DNA from: Muribaculaceae bacterium
Lineage (GTDB): Bacteria; Bacteroidota; Bacteroidia; Bacteroidales; Muribaculaceae
Direction: 5' to 3'
Assembly: GCA_910573745.1 (NCBI GenBank)
Contig: CAJSYI010000004.1
Location: 62,001-126,000 of the forward strand
DNA: 64,000 nucleotides
The notes under the pieces are model-generated. The model was given only the letters and a program-made list of their open reading frames with translations. It did no database searches and had not been told where the DNA came from. Below, piece by piece: positions 47,259-56,969 of this stretch (the first letter of the stretch is position 1; each line of letters begins with the position of its first letter). Made by a program: the position numbers and the translations under genes.

Positions 47259-50200
47259 ATGCTAAAAAAATTTTTACTGCTTTCGGCTTTGGGATTCATC
47301 GCGATGTCAGCCGCGTCCCAGGGTACGATGACGTTCACTACGTCGGCGGAAAAAGGAACGGCAGTCCGACTGCTGCCAAACACCGTGTCAGCAACACAGC
47401 CAATCACCATCGACTGGGGCAACGGGGTGGAGATGAAATACACAGTTGACCCGAAACAGGCCGCCTACAACCGTTGGATCGAAGGCTCAATCGAAGGAGG
47501 GACAATCACAGTGAAAGGAAATCTGACTGAGTTCGAACTTTCAAACGCGAAACTCACGACGGCAAGAATTGAAAACATGGCAGCCCTGACCTCACTCGAA
47601 CTTGACGACAACGAAATCGTTTCGTTCGAACTTGCCAATTACGCACCTCTGAAGACTCTGCGTCTGAGCAACAACAGACTGCGCAACACACCTACGGAAT
47701 CCCCCACATTGTCGCTCGAACACGCGGGCGGAACGCTCACCTCCCTGTACCTGAGCGAAAACACCGATCTCGAATGCCTTGACATGCGCCATCTTGAAGT
47801 GCTCGAATATCTCTATATAAACGACTGCCCGAAATTCGCGTCGATATTCATCTGCGCTCCGGAAGAAAAGCACAGCACACTGCGCTCAATCAACATCAGC
47901 AACTGCAACCTGTCGCACTTCTATCCGGTGAACCTGCCTGCGCTCACAACCCTTAAGCTCGACCACAACAACCTTATGAGCGGCGAAACGGATGATTCTC
48001 CTTTCGTTTTGGGCGAATATCCTCAGCTCGCCAACCTTGATGTCAGCAGCAACAAAGGCATAAAGAGCCTGGACATATCCAAATGCACAAAACTAGAGCA
48101 ACTGTACATAGACTCGTGTTCATTCTCTAACATCGACGTCTCCCAAGCCAAAGACCTGATAACCCTCAACTGCGCGGCCAACAAAATCCGCTCTCTCGAC
48201 CTCGGAAACAACCTTGACATCACCACCCTTCTCGTCAACGGGAACCCGATAGCGGAACTCGACCTGTCTCCCTTCGGAAAAATCAACACGCTCAACATTT
48301 CCGACACACAGATTGCCTACATCCATCTTATGAACGCATATTACCTGAAGGATTTCAGGGCTTCCAACACCAACCTCGCGTTCGTGGACTTCAACGGCCA
48401 GCAATCCAACAGGATGACGAGAATCGACCTGCGCAACAACAAGAAGTTCACGCCGGAGTCAATGACATATACACTCATGACCCTTCCAGTCTCCGGAAAA
48501 GCATATTCCACCAACCTGTGGCTCGAAGGCTCCAATGCCGAACATTCCAACACCGCCTATGCCACAAGCGCGGACATGCAGTGGGTATGCGACGTAACCG
48601 GCGACAACACCGCCGTCAATTCCCCTCTCCTGATAACGGTGACCGGCGCCACCGACACGGGCGAAAACAAGACGGGTACGCTTGACCGCCTGTATCCGTA
48701 TTTCGCTTACAGCCTCGACTACGACCTCGACGTGATGCAGACGCAGGGTGGAAAATTCATCATCTGCCAATGGCAACCCGAATATTTCCAGACGATAAAA
48801 AGCGTGTCCAACTCTGCGCTCAAAGGCGTACCGGTACACATATACCCATACCCCGAAGAGGGAAAACGCTTCCGCAGCGTAACGGTCAACGGTGAAGAGA
48901 TTTTCTCCCGATGGTTCATCGTCTCCGAAGACGCCACCATAAAGGTCAACTTCACCAACGAATTGTCTTCCATCGCATTCGATGTGGAAAAAGGCCAGGA
49001 CTTCACATTCCTTGTAAACACAGCCGACAACAACGGCTCTGTATTCGTAGACTGGGGTACCGGAGCACGCACTGAATACGACGGACAAAGAAAATATGAA
49101 ACCGGCTACGTGCAAATCGGAGGAACCCGCATCGACGGAACCGCCGCAAGCGAAAGAATCACAGTCTACGGCGACATCGCGGCCATCGACGTGTCGGGAT
49201 TCGGCGACGTGGCAGCCGATTTCGGACTGTGGGACAACCACATCACTGGCGTAGACCTTACCAACTGTCCCGACCTGAGGTTGTTCAACATACATTGGAA
49301 CCCGATTTCAACCATCGACCTGAGCCAGAACACCGCGCTCGAAGTGCTCGACCTCGGCTACACCAACCTTCAGAGCATAGACCTCAGCAACAACAAGTCC
49401 CTCATATATATTGAAGCATACAGCGACGGATTCGACGACCCAGCAAGCGGAATCCGGGCTTTGGAAGCAATAGACGTGAGCAATCTGCCGGAACTTCTGC
49501 ATCTGAACTTGAAGAACAACAAGATAAGCTCCATCGACTTATCCAAGAACACCAATCTTTACGAACTCAACCTCAACGGGAACAAGCTTCAAGACGTGGA
49601 CGTGAGCAACAACCCCAAGCTCGTCAGCCTTGACCTCGGCCGCAACGGAATTTCCGTACTAGACCTTAAGGCAAACACAGAGCTGACATCGCTCAACATG
49701 GACAACAACAATCTCTCTTCAATAGACCTTTCCGCAAACACAAAACTTACCGACCTGATGGTCAGCAACAACAACATCCATGACCTCGACCTCAGCATGC
49801 TCAAGGGGCTGCAGCGTTGCTACATCAACGGAAACGGAATGAACGCCGATGAAATCAACGACACATACTATAGGCTTCCGCAACGTGTCGATGACGGCAG
49901 CGGAGAAGGCAGCGGAATCGGACAGCTTTCCTATAACCTCGTGGTATCACAGTCCGGCGACAAGGCCGAAAACGACTGCCGTCGCGCCGACTCCTCAATA
50001 GCCGAAGACAGGGACTGGACACCTAACATCCTCGGCACGAACGGAGGCAGCGATTTCGCATATCTCGACATCCTGTCTTCTCCGAACGGCACATTCAGGC
50101 TCACAGACTCAAAGGGCAATGAATACAAACACGGCTCAAAGGTGCCCAAATACGAAACCATAGCCATCACAGCCACTCCCGACGAAGGATATGTGTTCGA

Positions 50201-50522
50201 ATCATATTCGCTCAATGACGACATTCCGGTGAACGCCTCATCCTTCGAGATGCCAGGAATATACACCAAGCTCCGCGTGAATTTCGCAAAAAAAGGCGGA
50301 GTAGCCTGCACTCAAGCAGACGAAGTCCTGATCGAAGCCAAGGAAGGAGCAATTGAAATCCATGCCGACAATGCCACGGCTTACGTCTTCCGTGCCGACG
50401 GCCTCGAAGTCGCAAACGCAGCAATCAACGGCACGGCACGAATCGAAATGCAATCCGGCCACTACATCGTAAAAGTGGAACATAACGGAAAATCGTCAGT
50501 CAAGACATTGATTGTCAAATAG
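47259..50522 (+). CDS. large InlJ-like leucine-rich repeat surface protein, internally duplicated, T9SS cargo
   Basis: 1087 residues, signal peptide MLKKFLLLSALGFIAMSAAS. Two consecutive units of the same plan. Each has a beta-sandwich cap with a DWGNG or DWGTG motif (about 45 and 595), an LRR array of LxxLxLxxNxLxxIDLS repeats (about 85-420 and 640-860), a post-LRR cap with a weakly similar layout, and a short beta domain. The last 60 residues (IHADNATAYVFRADGLEVAN, then ARIEMQSGHYIVKVEHNGKS) look like a type A T9SS sorting domain. Bacterial proteins of this form are exported and anchored on the surface, often as adhesins. Its promoter may be phase-variable. Terminator at 50552. Confidence 0.87.
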   Translation: MLKKFLLLSALGFIAMSAASQGTMTFTTSAEKGTAVRLLPNTVSATQPITIDWGNGVEMKYTVDPKQAAYNRWIEGSIEGGTITVKGNLTEFELSNAKLTTARIENMAALTSLELDDNEIVSFELANYAPLKTLRLSNNRLRNTPTESPTLSLEHAGGTLTSLYLSENTDLECLDMRHLEVLEYLYINDCPKFASIFICAPEEKHSTLRSINISNCNLSHFYPVNLPALTTLKLDHNNLMSGETDDSPFVLGEYPQLANLDVSSNKGIKSLDISKCTKLEQLYIDSCSFSNIDVSQAKDLITLNCAANKIRSLDLGNNLDITTLLVNGNPIAELDLSPFGKINTLNISDTQIAYIHLMNAYYLKDFRASNTNLAFVDFNGQQSNRMTRIDLRNNKKFTPESMTYTLMTLPVSGKAYSTNLWLEGSNAEHSNTAYATSADMQWVCDVTGDNTAVNSPLLITVTGATDTGENKTGTLDRLYPYFAYSLDYDLDVMQTQGGKFIICQWQPEYFQTIKSVSNSALKGVPVHIYPYPEEGKRFRSVTVNGEEIFSRWFIVSEDATIKVNFTNELSSIAFDVEKGQDFTFLVNTADNNGSVFVDWGTGARTEYDGQRKYETGYVQIGGTRIDGTAASERITVYGDIAAIDVSGFGDVAADFGLWDNHITGVDLTNCPDLRLFNIHWNPISTIDLSQNTALEVLDLGYTNLQSIDLSNNKSLIYIEAYSDGFDDPASGIRALEAIDVSNLPELLHLNLKNNKISSIDLSKNTNLYELNLNGNKLQDVDVSNNPKLVSLDLGRNGISVLDLKANTELTSLNMDNNNLSSIDLSANTKLTDLMVSNNNIHDLDLSMLKGLQRCYINGNGMNADEINDTYYRLPQRVDDGSGEGSGIGQLSYNLVVSQSGDKAENDCRRADSSIAEDRDWTPNILGTNGGSDFAYLDILSSPNGTFRLTDSKGNEYKHGSKVPKYETIAITATPDEGYVFESYSLNDDIPVNASSFEMPGIYTKLRVNFAKKGGVACTQADEVLIEAKEGAIEIHADNATAYVFRADGLEVANAAINGTARIEMQSGHYIVKVEHNGKSSVKTLIVK

Positions 50523-50551
50523 CACGCAGGTTCCCGACAGGCATAACAAGA

Positions 50552-50592
50552 AAGAGGGTGTACCGGATTGCTTCAATTTGATACACCCTCTT
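50552..50592 (+). terminator. terminator of the LRR surface-protein gene
   Basis: AAGAGGGTGTA (50552-50562) and its exact complement (50582-50592) form an 11-bp stem with a 19-nt loop; a short T-containing tail (CTTC) follows. It stands between the two surface-protein genes. Confidence 0.55.
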
Positions 50593-50622
50593 CTTCAAAT
50601 TCAAGCATAAAAAGATACAATC

Positions 50623-53481
50623 ATGAAAAAGACAATGATACCGATAGCGGCCATAGCCATATGCATTCCTGCGATGGTCGAAGCGGCCAAAAGCGTGCCT
50701 TATTCCTCCGACCTCAGCATCGGGTCGGTTCTCGACCCTGAATGGACATCAATCAACAATTCACGTAGAGGGAAAGGATTCGCCAACGACATACTCAACA
50801 CCGACTTCTCCATAACTGGAGCCAACGGCGCAATGGCACATCCATATGATGCGGACTACGCCGCAGACTGCTGGCTGGTGTCTCCATCCATAGTTCTGGT
50901 TTCAGGACAGGAATACACTGTTTCAGTCTGGACGAAGGCGCAAGGAAACGACCCAGAGAAATTTGAGATATGCACGGCCCGCGACAACTCATCTTCAGCG
51001 CTTTCCGCAGGCAAGATTCTGATGCGCAATGAAAATTACAGCAATTCATCCGACTTTGAAAAACAGGTGATGACATTAACGCCCGACGAGTCCGGGGAAT
51101 ACCATTTCGGCATACATTGTTTCAGTGCCGCCGATTCCTACCAGTTCTCCGTCGCAGGTTTCTCGATTACGGGCAACGGCGACACGGGAACTCCAGACAA
51201 TCCAGCCACTGAAGCCAAGCCCCTGCCATACGAATTCGATTTTTCAGACCAAAACGTGTTCAGCTCGGAATGGACATCGGTGGCAGGGCCGGAAGCCGCA
51301 GTGAAAAGTCCGTGGACATACAACAGTTTCAATCAGGAAGCGTGGTTCGATTCAGCGCAAGACAAAAAGGAGGACAACTGGCTGATTTCTCCTGCAATTG
51401 AATTCAATGAAGCCGGAACCTACAGACTAGACGTAAACGGTTCGTTCTATGGGACAATGGACTTCGCCATCGGCAATGACAAAGAAGACCTTGCAGCATT
51501 CCGCACTGTCCATTCCATCTCCGACGCGTCAGAATACGACTCTCAGTTGCAGATTCCTTTCACAATCGAAGTCCCCGGACAGTATCATGTCGGCTTCCAT
51601 GCCAAAGCGGCTTCCGGAAGCTTCATGGGCTACCGAATCGGATTCGTGAAAGTGAAGGCCGACAAACCCGTGCCTTCGCTTATCACCGACATCAAAGCAA
51701 CGGCTGACGAAGCCGACGGACTGCTCGTGGCTCTGTCTTGGACCAATCCCGAACTGGACAATAAAGGGGAGAGAATCGAAGAGCTGACAAAAGTGGAGCT
51801 TTACCGAAACGGCAGTCTCATCAAAGAATTCACGGAAACCACACCCGGGACAAAGATGTCTTTCAACGACAATGTGCCTGACGACGGGACATACCTATAT
51901 CATGTCGTGGCATACAATGCCAACGGGTCCAGCGACGAAGAACCGCTAAAGGCCAATCCCGGTTTCGTAGGCCATCCGACCGCCGCATTCCCCTATTCTC
52001 TCGACACGACACAGGCAAGCGATGAGGAAACGGCGAAACTCACCGTACAAGACGCCAACGGCGACGGATACACATGGAGAATGACAGGCTCATACTCCTG
52101 GGACAAAGCATTCACCTCCACCCGACCCGTAAACGAATACGCCGATGACTATCTCGCCACTCCATATTTGACACTGACAAAAGGGTATTACCTTCTCTCC
52201 GTCTCCGCCAATGCAAGGTTCAACAGCTACGAACTCGGATATGCCACTTCACGCCACGACATAGAAGGCACATTCGTAGCGTGCAGCGAGACCATAGATG
52301 AACCGGAAAACAGCTTCCAGACCCGAAAAACGATAATCGTAATCCCAAATGACGGGGAATACGTGGTTGCAATCCGTCATAAAGGCAAAAGCCAAAGCGA
52401 CACGTATCCGGAAATGAAAATCCGTTCCATATCGCTTACAGGTCAGGAACTGCTGCCTGACACGGCGAGCGAGGTGAAGGTCTTTGAAGAGGAAAGCCAA
52501 CCCAACGCACAGGTTCGCGTGGAATGGGTCAATCCCACTACAGACAACGCAGGACTTCCGCTTGCCGAAGACACACAACTGTCAATAACCATAAGCCGCA
52601 ACGGGCAGGACATCAAGATTATAGAAGCCGACGAGACACATATCCCCGGAAAAGCGGAATCATTCCTCGACACTTCAATAACGGAAGACGGCGAGTATAC
52701 ATACGCAATAACGGCAAGCAATGCCAACGGCCATAGCGAACTCGATGCCCCTACGGCCTCATGCTATATAGGAGAGGCCCTCTCCGCGCCGTATGCAACC
52801 GACGATTTCACCGAATGGAGGCTTGTCAACGATGATGGCGCATGGTACTGCTGGGAACTTGACGAAACGGACAATTCACTCTATTGGTCAAAGTACTACG
52901 GAGAGCCGGAGAACGACTATGCACTTTCCCCCTTCATAAGAATCGAAGACGGAACACACTATAAAATAACGGTCAACGCTTCTGCCGGAGAAAACGATAC
53001 GGAATGGGCGCTCGTCATCGGCAACGCTTCGCGCCACGAAGCGCTCGCCAAGGCATTCCGGACAGTCTCGTGCGCAAACGCTACGGCAGAGCATATTTTC
53101 CGCATAACAGGGTCGTCAGCCTTATGCACAACTGCCATCGACAACGCGGATGCAGACACACAGACCATAGAAGCGGGCAAAAAGACAATCGGAGTCGTAC
53201 CACTCTCAACGGGCAAAATAAGAATTACCGGCTTCAAAATCGAAGAAGACATAGCAGTAGGCATCGAAGGCATAGATGCCGCCGACTGCATAAGCTACCA
53301 CGATGGAATGCTCATAGTGCCGGCAGGCACGGAGGAAACAAGAATCCACGACATTTCTGGCCGCCTGCTGCTGAAAAGCAGTGGCAACTCTCCCATCAAT
53401 GTCAAAGGCATCGGTTCCGGAATCTTAATCGTACAAACAACAGTTGACGGACGTTGCAGGAGTTTCAAATTCCGGAAATGA
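50623..53481 (+). CDS. multi-domain choice-of-anchor J / fibronectin III surface protein, T9SS cargo
   Basis: 952 residues, signal peptide MKKTMIPIAAIAICIPAMVEA. Four segments resemble cleaved-adhesin/choice-of-anchor J jelly-rolls, each with a DxW-type entry and a CWLVSPSIVL- or NWLISPAIEF-like strand (about 25-190, 205-345, 455-610 and 720-860). Between them are fibronectin III-like modules (about 350-450 and 612-715; VALSWTNPELDNKG, VRVEWVNPTTDNAG). The C-terminus from about 880 is a T9SS type A sorting domain (TRIHDISGRLLLKS, then GILIVQTTVDGRCRSFKFRK). Probable surface adhesin or glycan-binding protein; ligand unknown. Confidence 0.83.
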   Translation: MKKTMIPIAAIAICIPAMVEAAKSVPYSSDLSIGSVLDPEWTSINNSRRGKGFANDILNTDFSITGANGAMAHPYDADYAADCWLVSPSIVLVSGQEYTVSVWTKAQGNDPEKFEICTARDNSSSALSAGKILMRNENYSNSSDFEKQVMTLTPDESGEYHFGIHCFSAADSYQFSVAGFSITGNGDTGTPDNPATEAKPLPYEFDFSDQNVFSSEWTSVAGPEAAVKSPWTYNSFNQEAWFDSAQDKKEDNWLISPAIEFNEAGTYRLDVNGSFYGTMDFAIGNDKEDLAAFRTVHSISDASEYDSQLQIPFTIEVPGQYHVGFHAKAASGSFMGYRIGFVKVKADKPVPSLITDIKATADEADGLLVALSWTNPELDNKGERIEELTKVELYRNGSLIKEFTETTPGTKMSFNDNVPDDGTYLYHVVAYNANGSSDEEPLKANPGFVGHPTAAFPYSLDTTQASDEETAKLTVQDANGDGYTWRMTGSYSWDKAFTSTRPVNEYADDYLATPYLTLTKGYYLLSVSANARFNSYELGYATSRHDIEGTFVACSETIDEPENSFQTRKTIIVIPNDGEYVVAIRHKGKSQSDTYPEMKIRSISLTGQELLPDTASEVKVFEEESQPNAQVRVEWVNPTTDNAGLPLAEDTQLSITISRNGQDIKIIEADETHIPGKAESFLDTSITEDGEYTYAITASNANGHSELDAPTASCYIGEALSAPYATDDFTEWRLVNDDGAWYCWELDETDNSLYWSKYYGEPENDYALSPFIRIEDGTHYKITVNASAGENDTEWALVIGNASRHEALAKAFRTVSCANATAEHIFRITGSSALCTTAIDNADADTQTIEAGKKTIGVVPLSTGKIRITGFKIEEDIAVGIEGIDAADCISYHDGMLIVPAGTEETRIHDISGRLLLKSSGNSPINVKGIGSGILIVQTTVDGRCRSFKFRK

Positions 53482-53492
53482 CACATACGCTC

Positions 53493-53533
53493 AAAAAATG
53501 CTTTGGAACATCAGATTCCGAAGCATTTTTTAT
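53493..53533 (+). terminator. terminator after the anchor J protein gene
   Basis: AAAAAATGCTT (53493-53503) pairs with AAGCATTTTTT (53521-53531), inner GG/CC pairs extend it, and the T-run continues. It starts 11 bp after the stop. Confidence 0.75.
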
Positions 53534-53608
53534 TTCACTAAATATCAACACCATACAAACCAGGACATCTTCACTTCAGGTTTTAATTATAAAAAAACGG
53601 CCGAAAAA

Positions 53609-53640
53609 TTTGGCCAGTCCGGAAATAATGTCTAACTTTG
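53609..53640 (+). promoter_or_regulatory. promoter of tRNA-Gln (and probably lipA-lipB)
   Basis: -33 TTTG (53609-53612), exactly 20 nt, -7 TAACTTTG (53633-53640). The transcript would begin about 50 nt before the tRNA and may run into lipA. Confidence 0.7.
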
Positions 53641-53694
53641 CACCGTCAAAAGAGACAAGGACACCTCAAACGAGGGTTCTCAGACAAAACAAAT

Positions 53695-53765
53695 TGCCTT
53701 GTGGTGTAATGGTAGCACTCCGGATTCTGGTTCCGTCTGTGAGGGTTCGAGTCCTTCCAAGGCAA
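53695..53765 (+). tRNA. tRNA-Gln (anticodon CTG)
   Basis: A 71-nt cloverleaf folds by eye. Acceptor TGCCTTG/CAAGGCA; D stem GTGT/GCAC; anticodon arm around TTCTGGT with CTG at 34-36, reading CAG, and U33 in place; T arm GAGGG-TTCGAGT-CCTTC. The outer pair of the anticodon stem is a C-T mismatch. CCA is not encoded (the 3' end continues ACAAATAG). Confidence 0.93.
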
Positions 53766-53837
53766 CAAATAGAAACGCTATCAGCAGACTTTGAGTCGGA
53801 ACTTACGGTTTCGACTCTTTTTCTTTCTTATATGCTT

Positions 53838-54713
53838 ATGGAAACCAAAGACCAAGAGAAACCGAAAGCCGACTTCCGTCGCAAACCGGACTGGCTTAAG
53901 ATAAAACTGCCCCGCGGATTCAAGACCTCGCAGGTGGTCAGACTTCTCAACGAGAAGCATCTGCACACAATATGCTCTTCCGGCATGTGTCCAAACCGTG
54001 GCGAATGCTGGGGCAACGGAACTGCCACTTTCATGATAGGCGGAAACGTATGCACGCGCAGCTGCAGATTCTGCAACGTGGCCACCGGAAAGCCGCTTCC
54101 TATCAATCCGCAAGAGATAACCGACATCGTGCGCTCGGTAAAAGACCTGAAGCTTAAACACGTCGTAATCACATCCGTAGACCGCGACGACCTCCCCGAC
54201 CTCGGAGCCGGGCATTGGGCTGCCATAATACGCGCATTGAAAAAGGAATGTCCCGGAACGACGATGGAAGTGCTCATCCCCGATTTCCAAGGACGACTGG
54301 AACTCATCGACATTGTAGCCGCCGAGAAGCCCGACATCATTTCCCACAATATGGAGACCGTGCGCAGACTGACGCCTGAGGTTCGTTTCCGCGCCACATA
54401 CGACTGCTCCTTGAAAGTAATCAGGCACATCGCCCAACTCGGAATCCGCAGCAAATCCGGAATCATGCTCGGACTCGGAGAGACCCGAGAAGAAATAATC
54501 GAAACCATGGACGATCTCCGCGCAGTGGGATGCGAAGTCATGACCATAGGCCAGTATCTCCAGCCGACAAAGAACCATTATCCGCTACAGGAATACATCA
54601 CTCCGGAACAGTTTGCGGAATACGGCGAAATCGGACGCGACAAAGGGTTCAGGCACATAGAAAGCGCGCCTATGGTACGCTCAAGCTACCACGCAGAAAG
54701 GCACGTACACTGA
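53838..54713 (+). CDS. lipA: lipoyl synthase
   Basis: 291 residues from the second of two close ATGs (53832 or 53838); longer in-frame extensions run through the tRNA and are excluded. Auxiliary-cluster cysteines Cys46, Cys51 and Cys57 (CSSGMCPNRGEC) and the radical-SAM cluster Cys72, Cys76, Cys79 (CTRSCRFC) are present. The family C-terminal RSSYHAERH ends in the RSSY motif whose Ser ligates the auxiliary cluster. LipA inserts two sulfurs into octanoyl chains. Overlaps lipB by one base (TGATG). Confidence 0.95.
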   Translation: METKDQEKPKADFRRKPDWLKIKLPRGFKTSQVVRLLNEKHLHTICSSGMCPNRGECWGNGTATFMIGGNVCTRSCRFCNVATGKPLPINPQEITDIVRSVKDLKLKHVVITSVDRDDLPDLGAGHWAAIIRALKKECPGTTMEVLIPDFQGRLELIDIVAAEKPDIISHNMETVRRLTPEVRFRATYDCSLKVIRHIAQLGIRSKSGIMLGLGETREEIIETMDDLRAVGCEVMTIGQYLQPTKNHYPLQEYITPEQFAEYGEIGRDKGFRHIESAPMVRSSYHAERHVH

Positions 54714-55366
54714 TGCTTACCGTAAAGGATTTAGGACTGGTGCCCTACCGCGAAGCGTGGGAACTGCAAAAGTCTATCCAAGCCGACGTCATCACCGACA
54801 AAAACCGCGAAGACACGGAGGAACATCTTCTGCTCGTGGAGCATCCTCCAGTCTTCACACTCGGCAGACACGGGCATGCGGAAAACATGCTTGTATCCGA
54901 GGACGCCCTTGCCGCGAAAGGAATCGAGTTTGTCAGGATAGAGCGCGGAGGCGACATAACGTTCCACGGTCCGGGTCAGCTTGTAGCATATCCCATCATC
55001 GACCTGCAACGCCATCATCTCGGAGTGAAAGACTACGTCAATATGCTCGAAGAAGCGGTGATACGCACAATAGCCCACTACGGCATAACAGGAGAACGCG
55101 TGGATGGGGCCACAGGCGTATGGATTGACAAAGGATTGCCTGGAGAAAGAAAAATTTGCGCCATCGGTGTGAAATGCACACGGTTTGTAACGATGCACGG
55201 CCTTGCGCTCAACATAAACACCGACTTGCATTATTTCGGAGCAATAAATCCATGCGGGTTCATCGACAAGGGAGTAACATCAGTTCGTCAGGAGACAGGA
55301 AAAGAAGCCGACATGCAAGAAGCCAAAGAGCTGTTTGCTGCACATTTCCGGGAATTGCTGAAATAA
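54713..55366 (+). CDS. lipB: octanoyltransferase
   Basis: 217 residues, starting with the ATG shared with the lipA stop. RGGDITFHGPGQLVAYPI is the family signature. Catalytic Lys147 (KICAIG) and Cys181 (INPCGF) are spaced as in characterised LipB. It transfers octanoate from acyl carrier protein to lipoyl domains, supplying LipA's substrate. Terminator at 55405, then a MITE-like element. Confidence 0.95.
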   Translation: MLTVKDLGLVPYREAWELQKSIQADVITDKNREDTEEHLLLVEHPPVFTLGRHGHAENMLVSEDALAAKGIEFVRIERGGDITFHGPGQLVAYPIIDLQRHHLGVKDYVNMLEEAVIRTIAHYGITGERVDGATGVWIDKGLPGERKICAIGVKCTRFVTMHGLALNINTDLHYFGAINPCGFIDKGVTSVRQETGKEADMQEAKELFAAHFRELLK

Positions 55367-55404
55367 AAGAATCAAGCATTCCCAAACAGAGTCATATCAA
55401 ACAA

Positions 55405-55445
55405 CAGCGGCGCAACAGAAAACATTCCGTTGCGCCGCTGCCTTA
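55405..55445 (+). terminator. lipAB terminator
   Basis: CAGCGGCGCAAC (55405-55416) and its exact complement (55429-55440) make a 12-bp GC-rich stem followed by CCTTATT. Confidence 0.7.
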
Positions 55446-55449
55446 TTAA

Positions 55450-55763
55450 GAGGCTGTTTAAAAATCATTGTTAAACGCAGAGTGGTGGATTTTTTGTTAA
55501 GGCGCACTTTATGAGGAGGGAGCATATCGGGATATGTGACCGACGATTAAATGCGGATTAACGGAAAAGGCACCATTCTGACTGAAACATTAAATTGAAT
55601 TCTTTTAAAGAGGCTTTCCAGGAATGCCTTCCGCCATTCCGGAATATTTGCGCGTCTTTATCCCTTCGGCTCAGTCTCATAGCCCGCTATGCTCCTTCGC
55701 TGCAGGGATAAATACATCACAAATCTTCCGGCTCTGCGTTAACAAGCATTTTTAAACAGCCTC
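55450..55763. mobile_element. MITE-like element, 314 bp, with terminal inverted repeats and TAA duplication
   Basis: The ends are GAGGCTGTTTAAAAAT at the left and its complement at the right; the inverted repeat extends for about 33 bp (to CGCAGAG) with few differences. TAA flanks both sides (55447-55449 and 55764-55766) as a 3-bp target duplication. No ORF lies inside. The GAGGCTGT end and TNA duplication recall IS5-group (IS427/IS1031-type) elements, so this is probably a non-autonomous derivative; that link is inference. Confidence 0.75.
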
Positions 55764-55776
55764 TAAACAGGATTTC

Positions 55777-56721
55777 TCACCTATCAATCGAGATCAGCTC
55801 ATATTTTGTAGAACCGAGACCGATTTTCTCGGCATACTCAACAGTGTGGATGCCGTGCATATTTTCAATGCGCTCAATCAGGGCGCGGGGGTCATTGCCC
55901 TCTCCGGGGATTATCTTATAAATCAGATCCACACAAGCCTTGTCGAGAGCCACCGGGTCTGTGGACGCAAGTATGCCAATGTCTTTTATTGTTGGATTGG
56001 CTGGATGCCCGTTGCAGTCGCAGTCAATCGACATATTGTTCATCACGTTGATGTACAATATATTGTCGCCGAAATGGTTTGCCACAGCCTGGGCCGATGC
56101 CGCCATTGATTCCAAAAAGGCGTCCTGCTCGGCAATCTTGCCCCAAACCTCTTCTCGGTTTTCCGTCTGTCCGGCAGAATGGATGTATGCCTTCCCGTTG
56201 CCTGAAGCCACACCGATTGAAAGGTTCTTAAGTGCACCGCCGAAACCACCCATCTGATGTCCTTTGAAATGGGAAAGGTCTATCATAAAGTCATAGTCGG
56301 GCAAAGACGCGCCAACGATGTCATACTTCAGGTGGAGGGTGTCCTGGACAGGAATCCTGATTTCCCCTTCACCGTCCATTATGTCCACCGGAGCTATTGC
56401 GGCAAAGCCATGGTCTATGCATACCTGCCGATGGTCTTCGGTTCGATAACGCCTGCCTTCATACGCCGTATTGCACTCCACAATCGTGCCACCTGTCTTC
56501 TGCACAAGATCTTTGATAAGCGCAGGTTGCAGGAAATTCTTTCCGTTAGGCTCCCCTGTGCTGATCTTGACCGCCACCTTGCCGGTTGCGCTACGCCCCA
56601 GTGCCTCATACACTTTAACGAGAGCCTCCGGTGTGATTTCTTCTGTCATATAGACTTTCGACTGCGCAAAGCCAGACAAAGCAGCAAGAGCGCAAAAAGA
56701 AGACAATAATAACTTTTTCAT
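55777..56721 (-). CDS. DUF362 domain-containing secreted protein
   Basis: 314 residues, signal peptide MKKLLLSSFCALAALSGFAQ. DUF362 features: KVAVKISTGEPNGKNFL, CNTAYEGRRY, the central DLSHFKGHQMGGFGGALKNL, and DIGILASTDPVALDKACVDL at the end. A CDCNGH motif lies at about 235. There is no C-terminal ferredoxin, unlike some relatives. The family is thought to contain iron-sulfur or metal proteins; function unknown. It ends 11 bp from the MITE-like element and is divergent from the nucleoside permease. Confidence 0.85.
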   Translation of the reverse strand: MKKLLLSSFCALAALSGFAQSKVYMTEEITPEALVKVYEALGRSATGKVAVKISTGEPNGKNFLQPALIKDLVQKTGGTIVECNTAYEGRRYRTEDHRQVCIDHGFAAIAPVDIMDGEGEIRIPVQDTLHLKYDIVGASLPDYDFMIDLSHFKGHQMGGFGGALKNLSIGVASGNGKAYIHSAGQTENREEVWGKIAEQDAFLESMAASAQAVANHFGDNILYINVMNNMSIDCDCNGHPANPTIKDIGILASTDPVALDKACVDLIYKIIPGEGNDPRALIERIENMHGIHTVEYAEKIGLGSTKYELISIDR

Positions 56722-56798
56722 AGAAAAAACGTTTATCAGATAAAACTATTGTTCATTTGTAGACGGGAGTCCATTGTCTGAATCCCGTTATCAGAGGA

Positions 56799-56806
56799 CA
56801 AAATTA
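56799..56806 (-). promoter_or_regulatory. -7 element of the DUF362 gene
   Basis: On the minus strand this reads TAATTTTG, about 78 bp before the start codon. A weak -33 match lies about 20 nt upstream. Confidence 0.45.
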
Positions 56807-56934
56807 TACATTCTCGAGAAATAACCAATTACCATTTTTACGGATTTCCTGCACAGTTTTATGGACGCCCCGTTTCTGAAAGGATTTCGGACACCAAAAA
56901 TAAGCTCAGATTTCGTAATTAGGGCAATTTTTAA

Positions 56935-56942
56935 TAACTTTG
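56935..56942 (+). promoter_or_regulatory. -7 element of the nupG-rsmE-kdsA operon
   Basis: TAACTTTG, exact consensus, with TTTC 20 nt upstream (56911-56914) at -33; ATG 27 bp downstream. Confidence 0.6.
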
Positions 56943-56969
56943 TAGATTGAAAACAAACATACTCATACC

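Noticed and set aside
53454-53837. Longer lipA start reaching back before the tRNA
   Set aside because: The extension translates the promoter and the tRNA-Gln; LipA homologs start near 53838.
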